A DNA stretch of 64,000 nucleotides from Bradyrhizobium sp. LTSP849 (GTDB lineage Bacteria > Pseudomonadota > Alphaproteobacteria > Rhizobiales > Xanthobacteraceae): positions 186,001 to 250,000 of the forward strand of contig NZ_JYMR01000004.1 in the NCBI RefSeq assembly GCF_000938255.1, written 5' to 3'. A program made the position numbers and the translations under genes. Each line of letters opens with the position of its first letter. Positions within the stretch are counted from its first letter, which is position 1. Positions 55,347 to 63,735 of the stretch are shown one piece after another. Below the pieces are notes generated by a model. The model was not told the DNA's origin. It ran no database searches and saw only the letters and a list, made by a program, of their open reading frames with translations.

Positions 55347-55450
55347 TGTCATTCCCCGCGTAGGCGGGGAATCCAGTACGCCGCGGCGGTAATCGTGTGA
55401 ACAAATGACCGCCGCGGAGTACTGGATCACCCGCTTTCGCGGGTGATGAC
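55347..55450. repeat. Palindromic repeat, type B copy 2
   Basis: Terminal hairpins TCCCCGCGTAGGCGGGGA and CACCCGCTTTCGCGGGTG flank an inner inverted repeat with 18-bp arms (55373-55390 and 55408-55425, one mismatch) containing CCAGTAC and GTACTGG. Same layout as copy 1 at 51433. It lies between the lipoprotein and prpE genes. Confidence 0.7.
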
Positions 55451-55487
55451 AACCGAGATCGGAGCAGTGGCGTCGCAAGACGCGAAC

Positions 55488-57398
55488 CTACACCCTCCCC
55501 TTCAGCGCCTCCCCGATCTCGTCCAGCACCTTCGGATCCTCGATCGTGGCGGGCATCGTCCACACCTCGCCGTCGGCGATCTTCTTGATGGTGCCGCGCA
55601 AGATTTTTCCCGACCGCGTCTTGGGCAGGCGGCCGACGATGATGGCGAGCTTGAACGCGGCGACGGGGCCGAGCCGGTCGCGCACAAGTGCGACGATCTC
55701 CTTCTCGATCTCGGCGGGTGCGCGCTTCACACCAGACTTCAACACCAGGAAGCCGCAGGGCACCTCGCCCTTGATCGCATCCTTGATGCCGAGCACGGCG
55801 CATTCGGCGACATCGGGATGCGAGGCCAAAATCTCCTCCATGCCGCCAGTGGAGAGACGATGGCCGGCAACGTTGATGATGTCGTCGGTGCGGCCCATGA
55901 CGAAGACATAGCCGTCCTCGTCCTTGTAGCCGGCGTCGGAGGTTTTGTAGTAGCCGGGGAATTCGGTGAGGTAAGCTTCCCTGAAGCGTGCGTCCTGATT
56001 CCACAGCGTCGGCAGGCAGGCCGGCGGCATCGGCAGCTTGATGACGATCGAGCCCATGATGTTGGGACCGACCGGCTTGGCCGCTTCATCCACCACATCG
56101 ACCTGATAACCCGGCATCGGCACCGTCGGCGAGCCGTGCTTCACCGGCAGCATGCCCAACCCCACCGGATTGCCGGCGATGCACCAGCCGGTCTCGGTCT
56201 GCCACCAATGGTCGATCACCGGCACCTTGAGCTGCTGCTCCGCCCATTCCACCGTCGGCGGATCGGCGCGCTCGCCGGCGAGGAACAGCGTGCGGAATGT
56301 CGACAGATCGTATTGCCGGATGAACTTGCCTTCCGGATCCTCTTTCCGGATGGCGCGGAACGCGGTCGGCGCGGTGAAGAAGGCCACCGCCTTGTGCTCG
56401 CTGATGACGCGCCAGAACGCGCCGGCATCGGGCGTGCCGACCGGCTTGCCCTCATACATGATCGAGGTCGCGCCATGCAGCAGCGGGCCGTAGATGATGT
56501 AGCTGTGACCGACTACCCAGCCGATGTCGGAGCCACACCACCAGACCTCGCCCGGCTTGACGCCATAGAGGTTGAACATCGACCATTTCACCGCGACGAG
56601 ATGGCCGCCATTGTCGCGCACGACGCCCTTGGGAATGCCGGTCGTGCCCGAGGTGTAGAGGATGTAGAGCGGATCGGTGGCGGCGACCGGCACGCAAGCG
56701 GCTTTCTTGCTGTCGTTCATCGCCTTGCGGCGCAGGCTCGCCCAATCGTAGTCGCGCTTTGGCGTGAGGTCGCAGATGTGTTGTGGACGTTGCAGCACGA
56801 TGCAGGCCTTCGGCTTGCTTCCCGCAAGCCTGATCGCCTCGTCGAGCAGCGGCTTGTAGTGCACGATGCGGCCGGGCTCGATGCCGCAGCTCGCAGACAG
56901 AATGAGTTTTGGCTGCGCATCGTCGATGCGGGTGGCGAGCTCCTTCGCGGCAAAACCGCCGAACACAACGGAATGCACCGCGCCGATGCGCGCGCAGGCG
57001 AGCATCGCCACCACGGCCTCAGCCACCATCGGCATATAGAGGATGACGCGGTCGCCCTTGGCGACGCCGAAATCCTGCATGATCGCGGCGAGCGCCTGTA
57101 CCTCGGCCAGCAGCTCGGCATAGGTGAATTTGGTCACCGAATTGGTCAGCGGCGAATCATGGATCAGCGCGACCTGGTCGGCGCGACCGCGTTCGACATG
57201 GCGGTCGAGCGCGTTGTAGCAGGTGTTGACGACACCGCCTGTGAACCAGCGGCCGTAGACGCCCTGCGCGGGATCAAAGATCCTTTTCGGCGGCTCGATC
57301 CAGTCGATCTCCTTCGCCGCCTCGGCCCAAAAGGCCTCGGGATCGGCCAGCGAGCGCGCATGGACCTCGTGATAGCTGCTCTTGCTCTGGATGGTCAT
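55488..57398 (-). CDS. prpE: Propionyl-CoA synthetase-like acyl-CoA ligase
   Basis: 636 residues. YILYTSGTTGIPKGVVRDNG is the P-loop, and WWQTETGWCIAGNPVGLG, YKDEDGYVFVMGRTDDIINVAGHR and GKILRGTIKKI (catalytic Lys) are AMP-binding landmarks. VRDNGGH instead of the usual TGGY of acetyl-CoA synthetase marks the PrpE/ACSS3 group. It activates propionate and related short acids. No prpBCD genes are near. Confidence 0.85.
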   Translation of the reverse strand: MTIQSKSSYHEVHARSLADPEAFWAEAAKEIDWIEPPKRIFDPAQGVYGRWFTGGVVNTCYNALDRHVERGRADQVALIHDSPLTNSVTKFTYAELLAEVQALAAIMQDFGVAKGDRVILYMPMVAEAVVAMLACARIGAVHSVVFGGFAAKELATRIDDAQPKLILSASCGIEPGRIVHYKPLLDEAIRLAGSKPKACIVLQRPQHICDLTPKRDYDWASLRRKAMNDSKKAACVPVAATDPLYILYTSGTTGIPKGVVRDNGGHLVAVKWSMFNLYGVKPGEVWWCGSDIGWVVGHSYIIYGPLLHGATSIMYEGKPVGTPDAGAFWRVISEHKAVAFFTAPTAFRAIRKEDPEGKFIRQYDLSTFRTLFLAGERADPPTVEWAEQQLKVPVIDHWWQTETGWCIAGNPVGLGMLPVKHGSPTVPMPGYQVDVVDEAAKPVGPNIMGSIVIKLPMPPACLPTLWNQDARFREAYLTEFPGYYKTSDAGYKDEDGYVFVMGRTDDIINVAGHRLSTGGMEEILASHPDVAECAVLGIKDAIKGEVPCGFLVLKSGVKRAPAEIEKEIVALVRDRLGPVAAFKLAIIVGRLPKTRSGKILRGTIKKIADGEVWTMPATIEDPKVLDEIGEALKGRV

Positions 57399-57589
57399 TC
57401 CCGTGCTCCCGTTCCCTTTATTCGCCTGGCTTTGACCAGACGGCAGGACAGACGTCCCGCCATGACCCGGATCAAGTGCCGGCCTTGTTTAAGGGGTATT
57501 TTCCCGGGAACGGGCCGCGGTTCAAGCTGAAAGAACGCTTTCTCCCTCTCTCCGCGTTTACAAGGGGAGGCGTAGATCGCGAACGCCGC

Positions 57590-58966
57590 TCAGCTCTCCA
57601 TCGCATTCAGCCGCTGCAAACGATCCTGCATGACCTTCTTCAGATCGTAGCCGGGCCGGCGGAAGCTGGCGTCGCGGGTGGCGAGGAAATCGTGCTGGGA
57701 TTTACGCAGATCAGCGGCCGAGCGCCGGCTCATCGATTTCAGCACGCGTTCATAGGCCTCGGCGAGCTGGCGGTCGAGCATGCCAAGCTGCGGATCGGCG
57801 CAGATCACCTTCTCCACCTCGCGCTTCGCATCCGCGCAATCGAATGACGGGCCGTTGCCGGAATTCGCGGCCAACGGGCGCGGCGGCGCGGCGCCAAACC
57901 TCGCGATCTCCGCCATCATGGTGTGGCGGCCGTCTGCGGCGTTCGCGTTGCCGGGATCGAGCCGCAGCGCGGTCTCGTAATCGGCCAGCGCCTTCTTGCG
58001 GTCGCCCATCTTGGTATAGAGCACGGCGCGGTTGTTGTAGGTCTGCGCGAAATTCGGATCGAGTTTCAGCGCGTCATTGTAGTCGCTGAGCGCGGCGCCG
58101 AACTCGCCCTTGAACTGGTAGGAATCACCGCGGTTGGTGAAGAAGTTTGGCCGCGGCGCCAGCCGCAGTGCCTGCTCGTAATCGGCGATCGCCTTGTCGT
58201 AGTCTTTCGTCGCGGCATAGGAGAGCCCGCGATTGTCGTAATATTCCGGCACTTTCGGATCGAGCCTGATCGCGTCGCTGTCGTCAGCGATCGATTTGTC
58301 GAGCTGGCCGAGCTTCTTGTAGGCCGCGCCGCGATTGGTGTAGCTGCGCGCCCGGTTCGGATCGAGCAGCAAGGCTTCGCTGAGATCACTGACCGCCTTC
58401 TCGTTGTCGCCGCCGAGATAATGCGTCGCGCCGCGGTCGGACCAGGCCTGCGCATAATCCGGCTTCAGCTTGATCGCCTGGTCGTAATCGGCGAGCGCGC
58501 GGTCGAGCCGGCGCTGGTTGGTGTAGGCCACGCCGCGCAATTCATATGCCTCCGCGTCCTGCGGATCGAGCTCGATCGCCTTGCTGAGGTCAGCTGCCGC
58601 CCGGTTGAGATCACCGCCGGCCTCGCGCAGGAGGTCGCCGCGCAGACGCCAGGCCCGTGCATTCTTGCCGTCGAGCGCGATGGCGCGGTCGATATCCCGC
58701 AGCGCCGCCGTAAGACCGCCCGAGGTCCGCGCATTGGCATCAGCGCGCACCAGCAGCGCCGCGGCCCGATCGGACGTTGAATTTGTGGCCTGATCGATGA
58801 TGGCACCGCACACCGGGATCAGCTCGGCCGGGGTGGCCTTGCTGCCGGACACACAATCGACGGCGGCCGAGGCCGGGCCAGCGAGTACGAGGCTCATCGC
58901 AGCGCCGAGCAGGAAGGCACGCAGCGGGATTTTGGACGTTTGCGCGGAAGGACGCGTGCCGCACAT
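57590..58966 (-). CDS. TPR protein with LprI-like C-terminus
   Basis: 458 residues. A signal peptide (IPLRAFLLGAAMSLVLAGPASA), then about eight TPR units (e.g. AEAYELRGVAYTNQRRLDRALADYDQAI), then a DUF1311/LprI domain with Cys (SFDCADAKREVEKVICADPQLGMLDRQLAEAYE). It would be a periplasmic scaffold. The C-terminal GYDLKKVMQDRLQRLN is shared with the next gene. The ATG at 58966 has GGAG 8 bases upstream; an ATG at 58972 is also possible. Confidence 0.78.
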   Translation of the reverse strand: MCGTRPSAQTSKIPLRAFLLGAAMSLVLAGPASAAVDCVSGSKATPAELIPVCGAIIDQATNSTSDRAAALLVRADANARTSGGLTAALRDIDRAIALDGKNARAWRLRGDLLREAGGDLNRAAADLSKAIELDPQDAEAYELRGVAYTNQRRLDRALADYDQAIKLKPDYAQAWSDRGATHYLGGDNEKAVSDLSEALLLDPNRARSYTNRGAAYKKLGQLDKSIADDSDAIRLDPKVPEYYDNRGLSYAATKDYDKAIADYEQALRLAPRPNFFTNRGDSYQFKGEFGAALSDYNDALKLDPNFAQTYNNRAVLYTKMGDRKKALADYETALRLDPGNANAADGRHTMMAEIARFGAAPPRPLAANSGNGPSFDCADAKREVEKVICADPQLGMLDRQLAEAYERVLKSMSRRSAADLRKSQHDFLATRDASFRRPGYDLKKVMQDRLQRLNAMES

Positions 58967-59094
58967 GAGCATTACTCCGTGACATCAGGTTTTCACCATT
59001 GTCGCGGCGGGCAGGGGTTCGGTTCAAGCCGTGAGGGACGAACCGCCGCCTGCACTCCCCTCGCTCCGCTTGCGGGGAGAGGCGAAGACCGCCG

Positions 59095-59874
59095 CTAGTA
59101 CCCGTCTACCCCGTTCAGCCGTTGCAGCCTATCCTGCATCGCCTTCTTCAAATCATACCCCGGCCGACCGAACCCGGCATTGCGGCGCGCGATGAAATCA
59201 TCCTGCTCGCGCTGGAGCGTCTTTGCCTCGCCCGCATTGCGCGCCTCGCGAATGACCCGGGCGTTGGCGGCATAAACCTCGCGGTCGAGATCGGCGAGCT
59301 CATGGTTGGCGCAGATCGCTTTCTCCACCGGGCGGCGCGCGCTTCCGCAACTGAAGCTGGGCTTGCCGGCGACCGCCATTTGCGCGCCGATCCGCTCGAG
59401 CTCGCGCGCCATCGCCTTGTGATTGGCCTTGGCCTTCTCGTGGTTCGGATCGATCCGGAGCGCTGCGCCGAAATCCTGCACCGCCTTGGGCTTATCGCCC
59501 TTCTTCAGCCAGAGCTCGCCGCGCGCGTTGAAGAGGTCGGCCGACGTGGGATCGAGCTGCAACGCGCGGCTGTCGTCGGCGATGGCGCGGTCGATCTGGT
59601 CATGCCGCGCGAACAGCGCACCGCGCGCGATCAGCGCCTTGATCAGGTCCGGCTTGGGCGTCTTTTCATTGTCGACAACAGCGGCGCAGGCCGGGGCCAC
59701 CTTATCCAAATCATCAGCGGCCGCAGCAGCGAGGCATGACCCGACGTCGACCTGCGCGACCGCGGCGGCCGGCTCGCCGCCGGTCGCGGCATGGGCCGCG
59801 CCGACCGCGAGCGCCAGGAGCCGCGCCGAAAACAGCGCCACGCCGAAAAATTGAATCAGGGAGAAAAAACGCAT
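59095..59874 (-). CDS. TPR protein with LprI-like C-terminus, short paralogue
   Basis: 259 residues, paralogue of the neighbouring gene. Signal peptide (IQFFGVALFSARLLALAVGAAHA), about three TPR units (ADLFNARGELWLKKGDKPKAVQDFGAALRI), then the LprI-like part (SFSCGSARRPVEKAICANHELADLDREVYAANARVIREA) and GYDLKKAMQDRLQRLN. The start is uncertain: the frame extends upstream to 59922, but the ATG at 59874 gives a clean signal peptide. Confidence 0.72.
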   Translation of the reverse strand: MRFFSLIQFFGVALFSARLLALAVGAAHAATGGEPAAAVAQVDVGSCLAAAAADDLDKVAPACAAVVDNEKTPKPDLIKALIARGALFARHDQIDRAIADDSRALQLDPTSADLFNARGELWLKKGDKPKAVQDFGAALRIDPNHEKAKANHKAMARELERIGAQMAVAGKPSFSCGSARRPVEKAICANHELADLDREVYAANARVIREARNAGEAKTLQREQDDFIARRNAGFGRPGYDLKKAMQDRLQRLNGVDGY

Positions 59875-59975
59875 GCTCGTCGCAGTTGGAAGCTCTTGCT
59901 TTGTAGCCACACTATCCATCATACGGCCGGATTGATGCTAGCCTATGGCATCGCTCAAATCTTGTTTCGGGGATC

Positions 59976-61523
59976 GTGGTGTCGACATTCGAATGGATCA
60001 TCGCGCTTCTGCTCGGCGCCGTTGCATTATCGGCGCTGGGGCGGCGGATCAAGGTCCCCTACCCGACCTTTCTCGCCGTCGGCGGCGTGCTGATCGCCTT
60101 TGTACCGAACAGCCCGTCCTGGGCGCTGGAGCCCGACCTGGCGCTGGCGCTTTTTGTCGCACCGGTGCTGATGGATGCCGCCTTCGATACCTCGCTGCGC
60201 GATCTCCGCAACAATTGGGTTCCAGTCTCGACCCTGGTCGTGGCCGCGGTCGGGCTGACCACGGTCGGCGTCGCCTTCGTCGCGCACCGGCTGATCCCGG
60301 ACATGCCCTGGGCTGCCGCGGTGGCGCTTGGCGCAATCGTGGCGCCGCCGGATGCGGCAGCCGCGGTCGCGATCCTGAGCCAGGTGAAGCTACCCTACCG
60401 CATGGTGAAGGTGTTGGAGGGCGAAAGCCTGCTCAATGATGCCAGCGCACTGCTGATCTATCGCATCGCGGTCGGCGCGGTTGCGATGGAGCATCTGAAA
60501 TGGAGCGAGGTCGCGCCGACGATCGCGCTGGGATTGGTCGGCAGCGTCATCGCCGGACTTCTTGCCGCACGCATCATCCCCCTGCTTCTGGAGCGCGTGA
60601 CGGAGGTGCCGAGCGCGATCATCGTGCAATTCGCCACCACCTTCATGATCTGGATTGCCGCCGAGCATCTCGGCCTCTCCGGCATCCTCACCATCGTGAT
60701 CTACGCCATCGCCATCGCGCAAACGGCCCCGGCCCGCATGCCGGCGCGGCTGCGGGTACCGTCCTATGCGGTGTGGGAGACGACGGTGTTCGTGCTCAAC
60801 GTGCTCGCCTTCATGCTGATCGGCATGCAGATGCGGCCGATTTGGGCGCGGCTCGATGAGGACGTGCGCTGGGAATATTGCGTGGCGGCGGGCTGGATCC
60901 TGCTCACGGTGATCCTGGTCCGGCTGGCCTGGATCACGTTCTACCGCACCACGCTGCGCGTGCTGATTGCGCACGGAATCTATCATCCCAAGGATCCGAA
61001 GCAGGTGGCCTCGCCGAAGGGCGGCCTCATCATCTCCTGGTGCGGCATGCGCGGCCTGGTCACGCTCGCCACCGCTTTTGCGTTGCCGGAGGGTTTTCCG
61101 TATCGCGATTTCATCCTGTTCAGCGCGTTCGCGGTCGTGCTGGGCACGCTGGTCGTGCAGGGCCTGACGCTGCGGCCGCTGATCCTCGCGTTCGGCCTCA
61201 AGGACGACGATCCCGTCGGCGCCGAGGTCGCGCGCGCCCGTGCGGTCGCCTATCGCGCGGCGCTCGATGCGATCGAGGACGATCCGTCGGAAGAGGCGGA
61301 AATCCTGCGGCTCGAATATCGCGCCGTCCTGATGCGGGCCGACGACGATCCCAACGGCGGCATTACCAACGGCGAACTGCCCGCCGATCCCCTGCGCCGC
61401 CGCGCCATCGAGGCCGCACGAAAATCGATCTTCAGCCTCCGCGCCACCGAGGTGATCGGCGACGACGCGTTCCATCGCGTCGAGGAAGAGCTGGATCGGG
61501 CGGAGCTGAGTGCGGGGGGATGA
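59976..61523 (+). CDS. CPA1 family Na+/H+ antiporter
   Basis: 515 residues, GTG start (59976 or 59979). About 12 membrane segments; GESLLNDASALLIY is the NhaP/CPA1 motif whose Asn-Asp pair binds the ion. The last 120 residues or so (VGAEVARARAVAYRAALDAIEDD onward) are a cytosolic helical tail. It exchanges Na+ or K+ for H+ at the inner membrane. The stop is 4 bp before copy 3 of the type A repeat. Confidence 0.9.
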   Translation: MVSTFEWIIALLLGAVALSALGRRIKVPYPTFLAVGGVLIAFVPNSPSWALEPDLALALFVAPVLMDAAFDTSLRDLRNNWVPVSTLVVAAVGLTTVGVAFVAHRLIPDMPWAAAVALGAIVAPPDAAAAVAILSQVKLPYRMVKVLEGESLLNDASALLIYRIAVGAVAMEHLKWSEVAPTIALGLVGSVIAGLLAARIIPLLLERVTEVPSAIIVQFATTFMIWIAAEHLGLSGILTIVIYAIAIAQTAPARMPARLRVPSYAVWETTVFVLNVLAFMLIGMQMRPIWARLDEDVRWEYCVAAGWILLTVILVRLAWITFYRTTLRVLIAHGIYHPKDPKQVASPKGGLIISWCGMRGLVTLATAFALPEGFPYRDFILFSAFAVVLGTLVVQGLTLRPLILAFGLKDDDPVGAEVARARAVAYRAALDAIEDDPSEEAEILRLEYRAVLMRADDDPNGGITNGELPADPLRRRAIEAARKSIFSLRATEVIGDDAFHRVEEELDRAELSAGG

Positions 61524-61527
61524 GTAT

Positions 61528-61654
61528 GTCGTCCCGGCGAAGGCCGGGACCCATACCGCGTGATCCATCGATTGCGGAAAGTAGGCGTACCGAGCGACCA
61601 GTCTTCGCCAAACCTTATCCTGTGGTTATGGGTCCCGGCCTTCGCCGGGACGAC
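61528..61654. repeat. Inverted-repeat element, type A copy 3
   Basis: Exact 28-bp units at 61528-61555 and 61627-61654, core of 71 bp with CCGCGTGATCCATCGATT and TCTTCGCCAAACCTTATCC, the same core as copy 2. It directly follows the antiporter stop codon. Confidence 0.88.
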
Positions 61655-61660
61655 AGTAAA

Positions 61661-62467
61661 CTACGCCCCCGCCTTGCACGTGATCCCGCCGTCGACCACG
61701 AGCTCGATCCCCGTCACATATTTCGATTCGTCAGACGCCAGAAAGAGCGCGGCATTCGCGACGTCCCAGCCGTCGCCCATGTGGCCCATCGGCACTTGAG
61801 CGTCACGCGCGCGCCACATCGCTTCGACATCGCCCTTGGCGTAGCTCGCCGCGAGGCCAGCGGAATGTTCGACCATCGGCGTTTTCATCAGGCCGGGCAG
61901 GATCGCGTTCACCCGCACATGGTGGCGCGCGAACTCGATCGCGGTGGTGCGCGTCATCTGGTTCATCGCGGCCTTCGAGGTGCCGTAGGTGACGTAGGAG
62001 ATACCCATGTGGCGGATCGAAGCGATCGAAGAGATGTTGATGATCGAGCCGCCGCCCTGCTTCACCATCACGGGAATAACGTGCTTCATGGCGAAATAAG
62101 CGCTCTTGAGGTTGACGCTGAAGACGCGGTCCCAGCTTTCCTCGGTCACCTCGACCACGCTGCCCATCTCGGCGATGCCGACATTGTTGTCGAGCACGTC
62201 GATGCGGCCGTAAGCTTTCAGGCACGCCGCGACCATCGCCTCCACCTCGGCTGCGCGCGACACGTCGGCCGTGAACGCGCTCGCCTTCCCGCCCTCACCC
62301 GTGATGATCTTCACCGTTTCCTCGGCCGCCGCGCCATTGCGATCGACGCAAAACACCTGCGCGCCCTCGCGCGCGAACGTCACCGCGGTCGCCTTTCCGT
62401 TACCCCAGCCCGGGCCGATCGAGCCGGCGCCCACCACCATCGCAACCTTGCCCTTGAGCCGGTCCAT
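61661..62467 (-). CDS. SDR family oxidoreductase
   Basis: 268 residues, MDRLKGKVAMVVGAGSIGPG start. GAGSIGPGWGNGKA replaces the usual TGGxxGIG, and NNVGIAEMG, NISSIASIRHMGISYVTYGTSK (Tyr/Lys) and RVNAILPGLMKTPMVEH follow. It looks like a glucose-dehydrogenase-type or cyclohexanol-dehydrogenase-like SDR. GGGAGA precedes the ATG at 62467. It stands alone between repeats. Confidence 0.88.
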   Translation of the reverse strand: MDRLKGKVAMVVGAGSIGPGWGNGKATAVTFAREGAQVFCVDRNGAAAEETVKIITGEGGKASAFTADVSRAAEVEAMVAACLKAYGRIDVLDNNVGIAEMGSVVEVTEESWDRVFSVNLKSAYFAMKHVIPVMVKQGGGSIINISSIASIRHMGISYVTYGTSKAAMNQMTRTTAIEFARHHVRVNAILPGLMKTPMVEHSAGLAASYAKGDVEAMWRARDAQVPMGHMGDGWDVANAALFLASDESKYVTGIELVVDGGITCKAGA

Positions 62468-62497
62468 CGCGCGGTTCTCCCTTGTTGTTTTTTCTTT

Positions 62498-62568
62498 GTA
62501 GCCCGGATGGAGCGAAGCGTAATCCGGGATCACTGTCCCCGGATTGCGCTGCGCTCCATCCGGGCTAC
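62498..62568. repeat. Palindromic repeat, type D
   Basis: 17-bp terminal arms (62498-62514, starting GTAGCCCGGATGG, and 62552-62568) and an inner pair AATCCGGG (62521-62528) / CCCGGATT (62538-62545). The GTAGCCCGGATGGAGCG / CGCTCCATCCGGGCTAC palindrome is a widely distributed extragenic repeat. It lies between the SDR start and the next gene. Confidence 0.8.
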
Positions 62569-62581
62569 GCGCGCGCTTCCC

Positions 62582-63061
62582 TTACTGAAACGTCATGTCC
62601 AGGCACTTGGAGATGTCGGAACCGAGGCCAGAGGAGATGATGATGCAGCCGCGCACCTTCTGCGCGTTGACGTCGGCGGCCCACACCGAGTAGCCGCCGG
62701 GACCGAAGAACGAATTGGTGTTCGGCGGCTCGGTCTCGGTCGCGTCGAAATCATAATGTCCGTCGGTCTCGAATATCCGCGGCTTCTTGGTACAGCCGCC
62801 ATCGGTCTGGACGTTGATGACTTCCTTGTTGTCGCGGGTCAGCGCCAGGGAGACCTGGCAGCGGAAATATTCCGAAGTCTTGGTATTGAAGAGATAAGTG
62901 TAGGATTTGCAAGTCGCGGTGTTGAGCTTGCCGGGGGCAAGGCCGCGGCTGCATGAAATCCGCTGGTTGTGGCTGAGCTGGTAATCATCGGCCCGAGCGG
63001 CCGGCGCCAGCGCCGTCAGCGACAACGCAGCAGCCCAGCAAATTTTAATGACATGGCGCAT
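62582..63061 (-). CDS. Small exported protein of unknown function
   Basis: 159 residues with a signal peptide (VIKICWAAALSLTALAPAARA). Mature part: five Cys in the pattern of a secreted beta-rich domain (NQRISCSRGLAPGKL, TATCKSYTY, RCQVSLALTRDN, GGCTKKPRIFETD, RGCIIISSGLGSD) plus a last Cys near the end (SKCLDMTF). No family recognised. The ATG at 63061 follows GGGG with good spacing; an ATG at 63070 is possible. Confidence 0.68.
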   Translation of the reverse strand: MRHVIKICWAAALSLTALAPAARADDYQLSHNQRISCSRGLAPGKLNTATCKSYTYLFNTKTSEYFRCQVSLALTRDNKEVINVQTDGGCTKKPRIFETDGHYDFDATETEPPNTNSFFGPGGYSVWAADVNAQKVRGCIIISSGLGSDISKCLDMTFQ

Positions 63062-63256
63062 TCGAATCATCCCCACCAATATCTTTGTCGAGTTGCGTTC
63101 TAGACTGAAAGCGGAACATAGTCGCGAGGGGACGAAGGGAAAATCACAAACTGCTGGGCAAGACGTGATGCGCCGCAATGCGGCTTCTCGGATTGACCCG
63201 GAAACACTGTTCGTGATTTGTTCAAGCAGGGTACCCCAATGGCGGGGGAGGATGGG

Positions 63257-63562
63257 ATGATGGCATTTTCAACGAAGACATTTGCAATCGCAGCCGTGCT
63301 GGGTGCTTTCGCCGCACCCGCAGTCGCGCAAACCGCGGCGACGCCGTGGGAGCTCAACCCCGACACGGGCTATGCCTATGACAAGGAAGGCAAGACCTTC
63401 TCCTACAAGATGGGCACCAGCAATGCCGGCGAGCTCCTGAAGGGTGCCAAGAAGGTGCCGAAGGGCACGCTGTTCTTCATCGGCCAGAACGGCCAGCTCT
63501 ACATGCGCAGCGGCCCGTATCTGGAGGGCGACGGCAAGTTCAAGTTCGGGTCGAATCAGTAG
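63257..63562 (+). CDS. Small exported protein of unknown function
   Basis: 101 residues. Signal peptide (FAIAAVLGAFAAPAVAQ), then TPWELNPDTGYAYDKEGKTFSYKMG and GPYLEGDGKFKFG, which look like a small beta-structured domain. The ATG at 63257 has GGAGG 7 bases upstream. Copy 4 of the type A repeat begins 27 bp after the stop. Confidence 0.65.
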   Translation: MMAFSTKTFAIAAVLGAFAAPAVAQTAATPWELNPDTGYAYDKEGKTFSYKMGTSNAGELLKGAKKVPKGTLFFIGQNGQLYMRSGPYLEGDGKFKFGSNQ

Positions 63563-63589
63563 GGGCGGCGAAGGCGCCGCATACTCAAT

Positions 63590-63730
63590 GTCGTCCCGGC
63601 GAAGGCCGGGACCCATACCCCCAGGGAGGGGTTTGGCGACGACTCTGAGTTAGAAAGCCTGTCCGCGGTACACACGCCGCGCCCCACCGATAGATCACGC
63701 GGTATGGGTCCCGGCCTTCGCCGGGACGAC
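63590..63730. repeat. Inverted-repeat element, type A copy 4 (reverse orientation)
   Basis: Exact 28-bp units at 63590-63617 and 63703-63730, core of 85 bp. Read in reverse, the core resembles copy 3 at its ends (CCGCGTGATC near one end, GTCGCCAAACC near the other), so this copy is inverted relative to copies 2 and 3. The core is longer than the others. Confidence 0.85.
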
Positions 63731-63735
63731 AGCTT

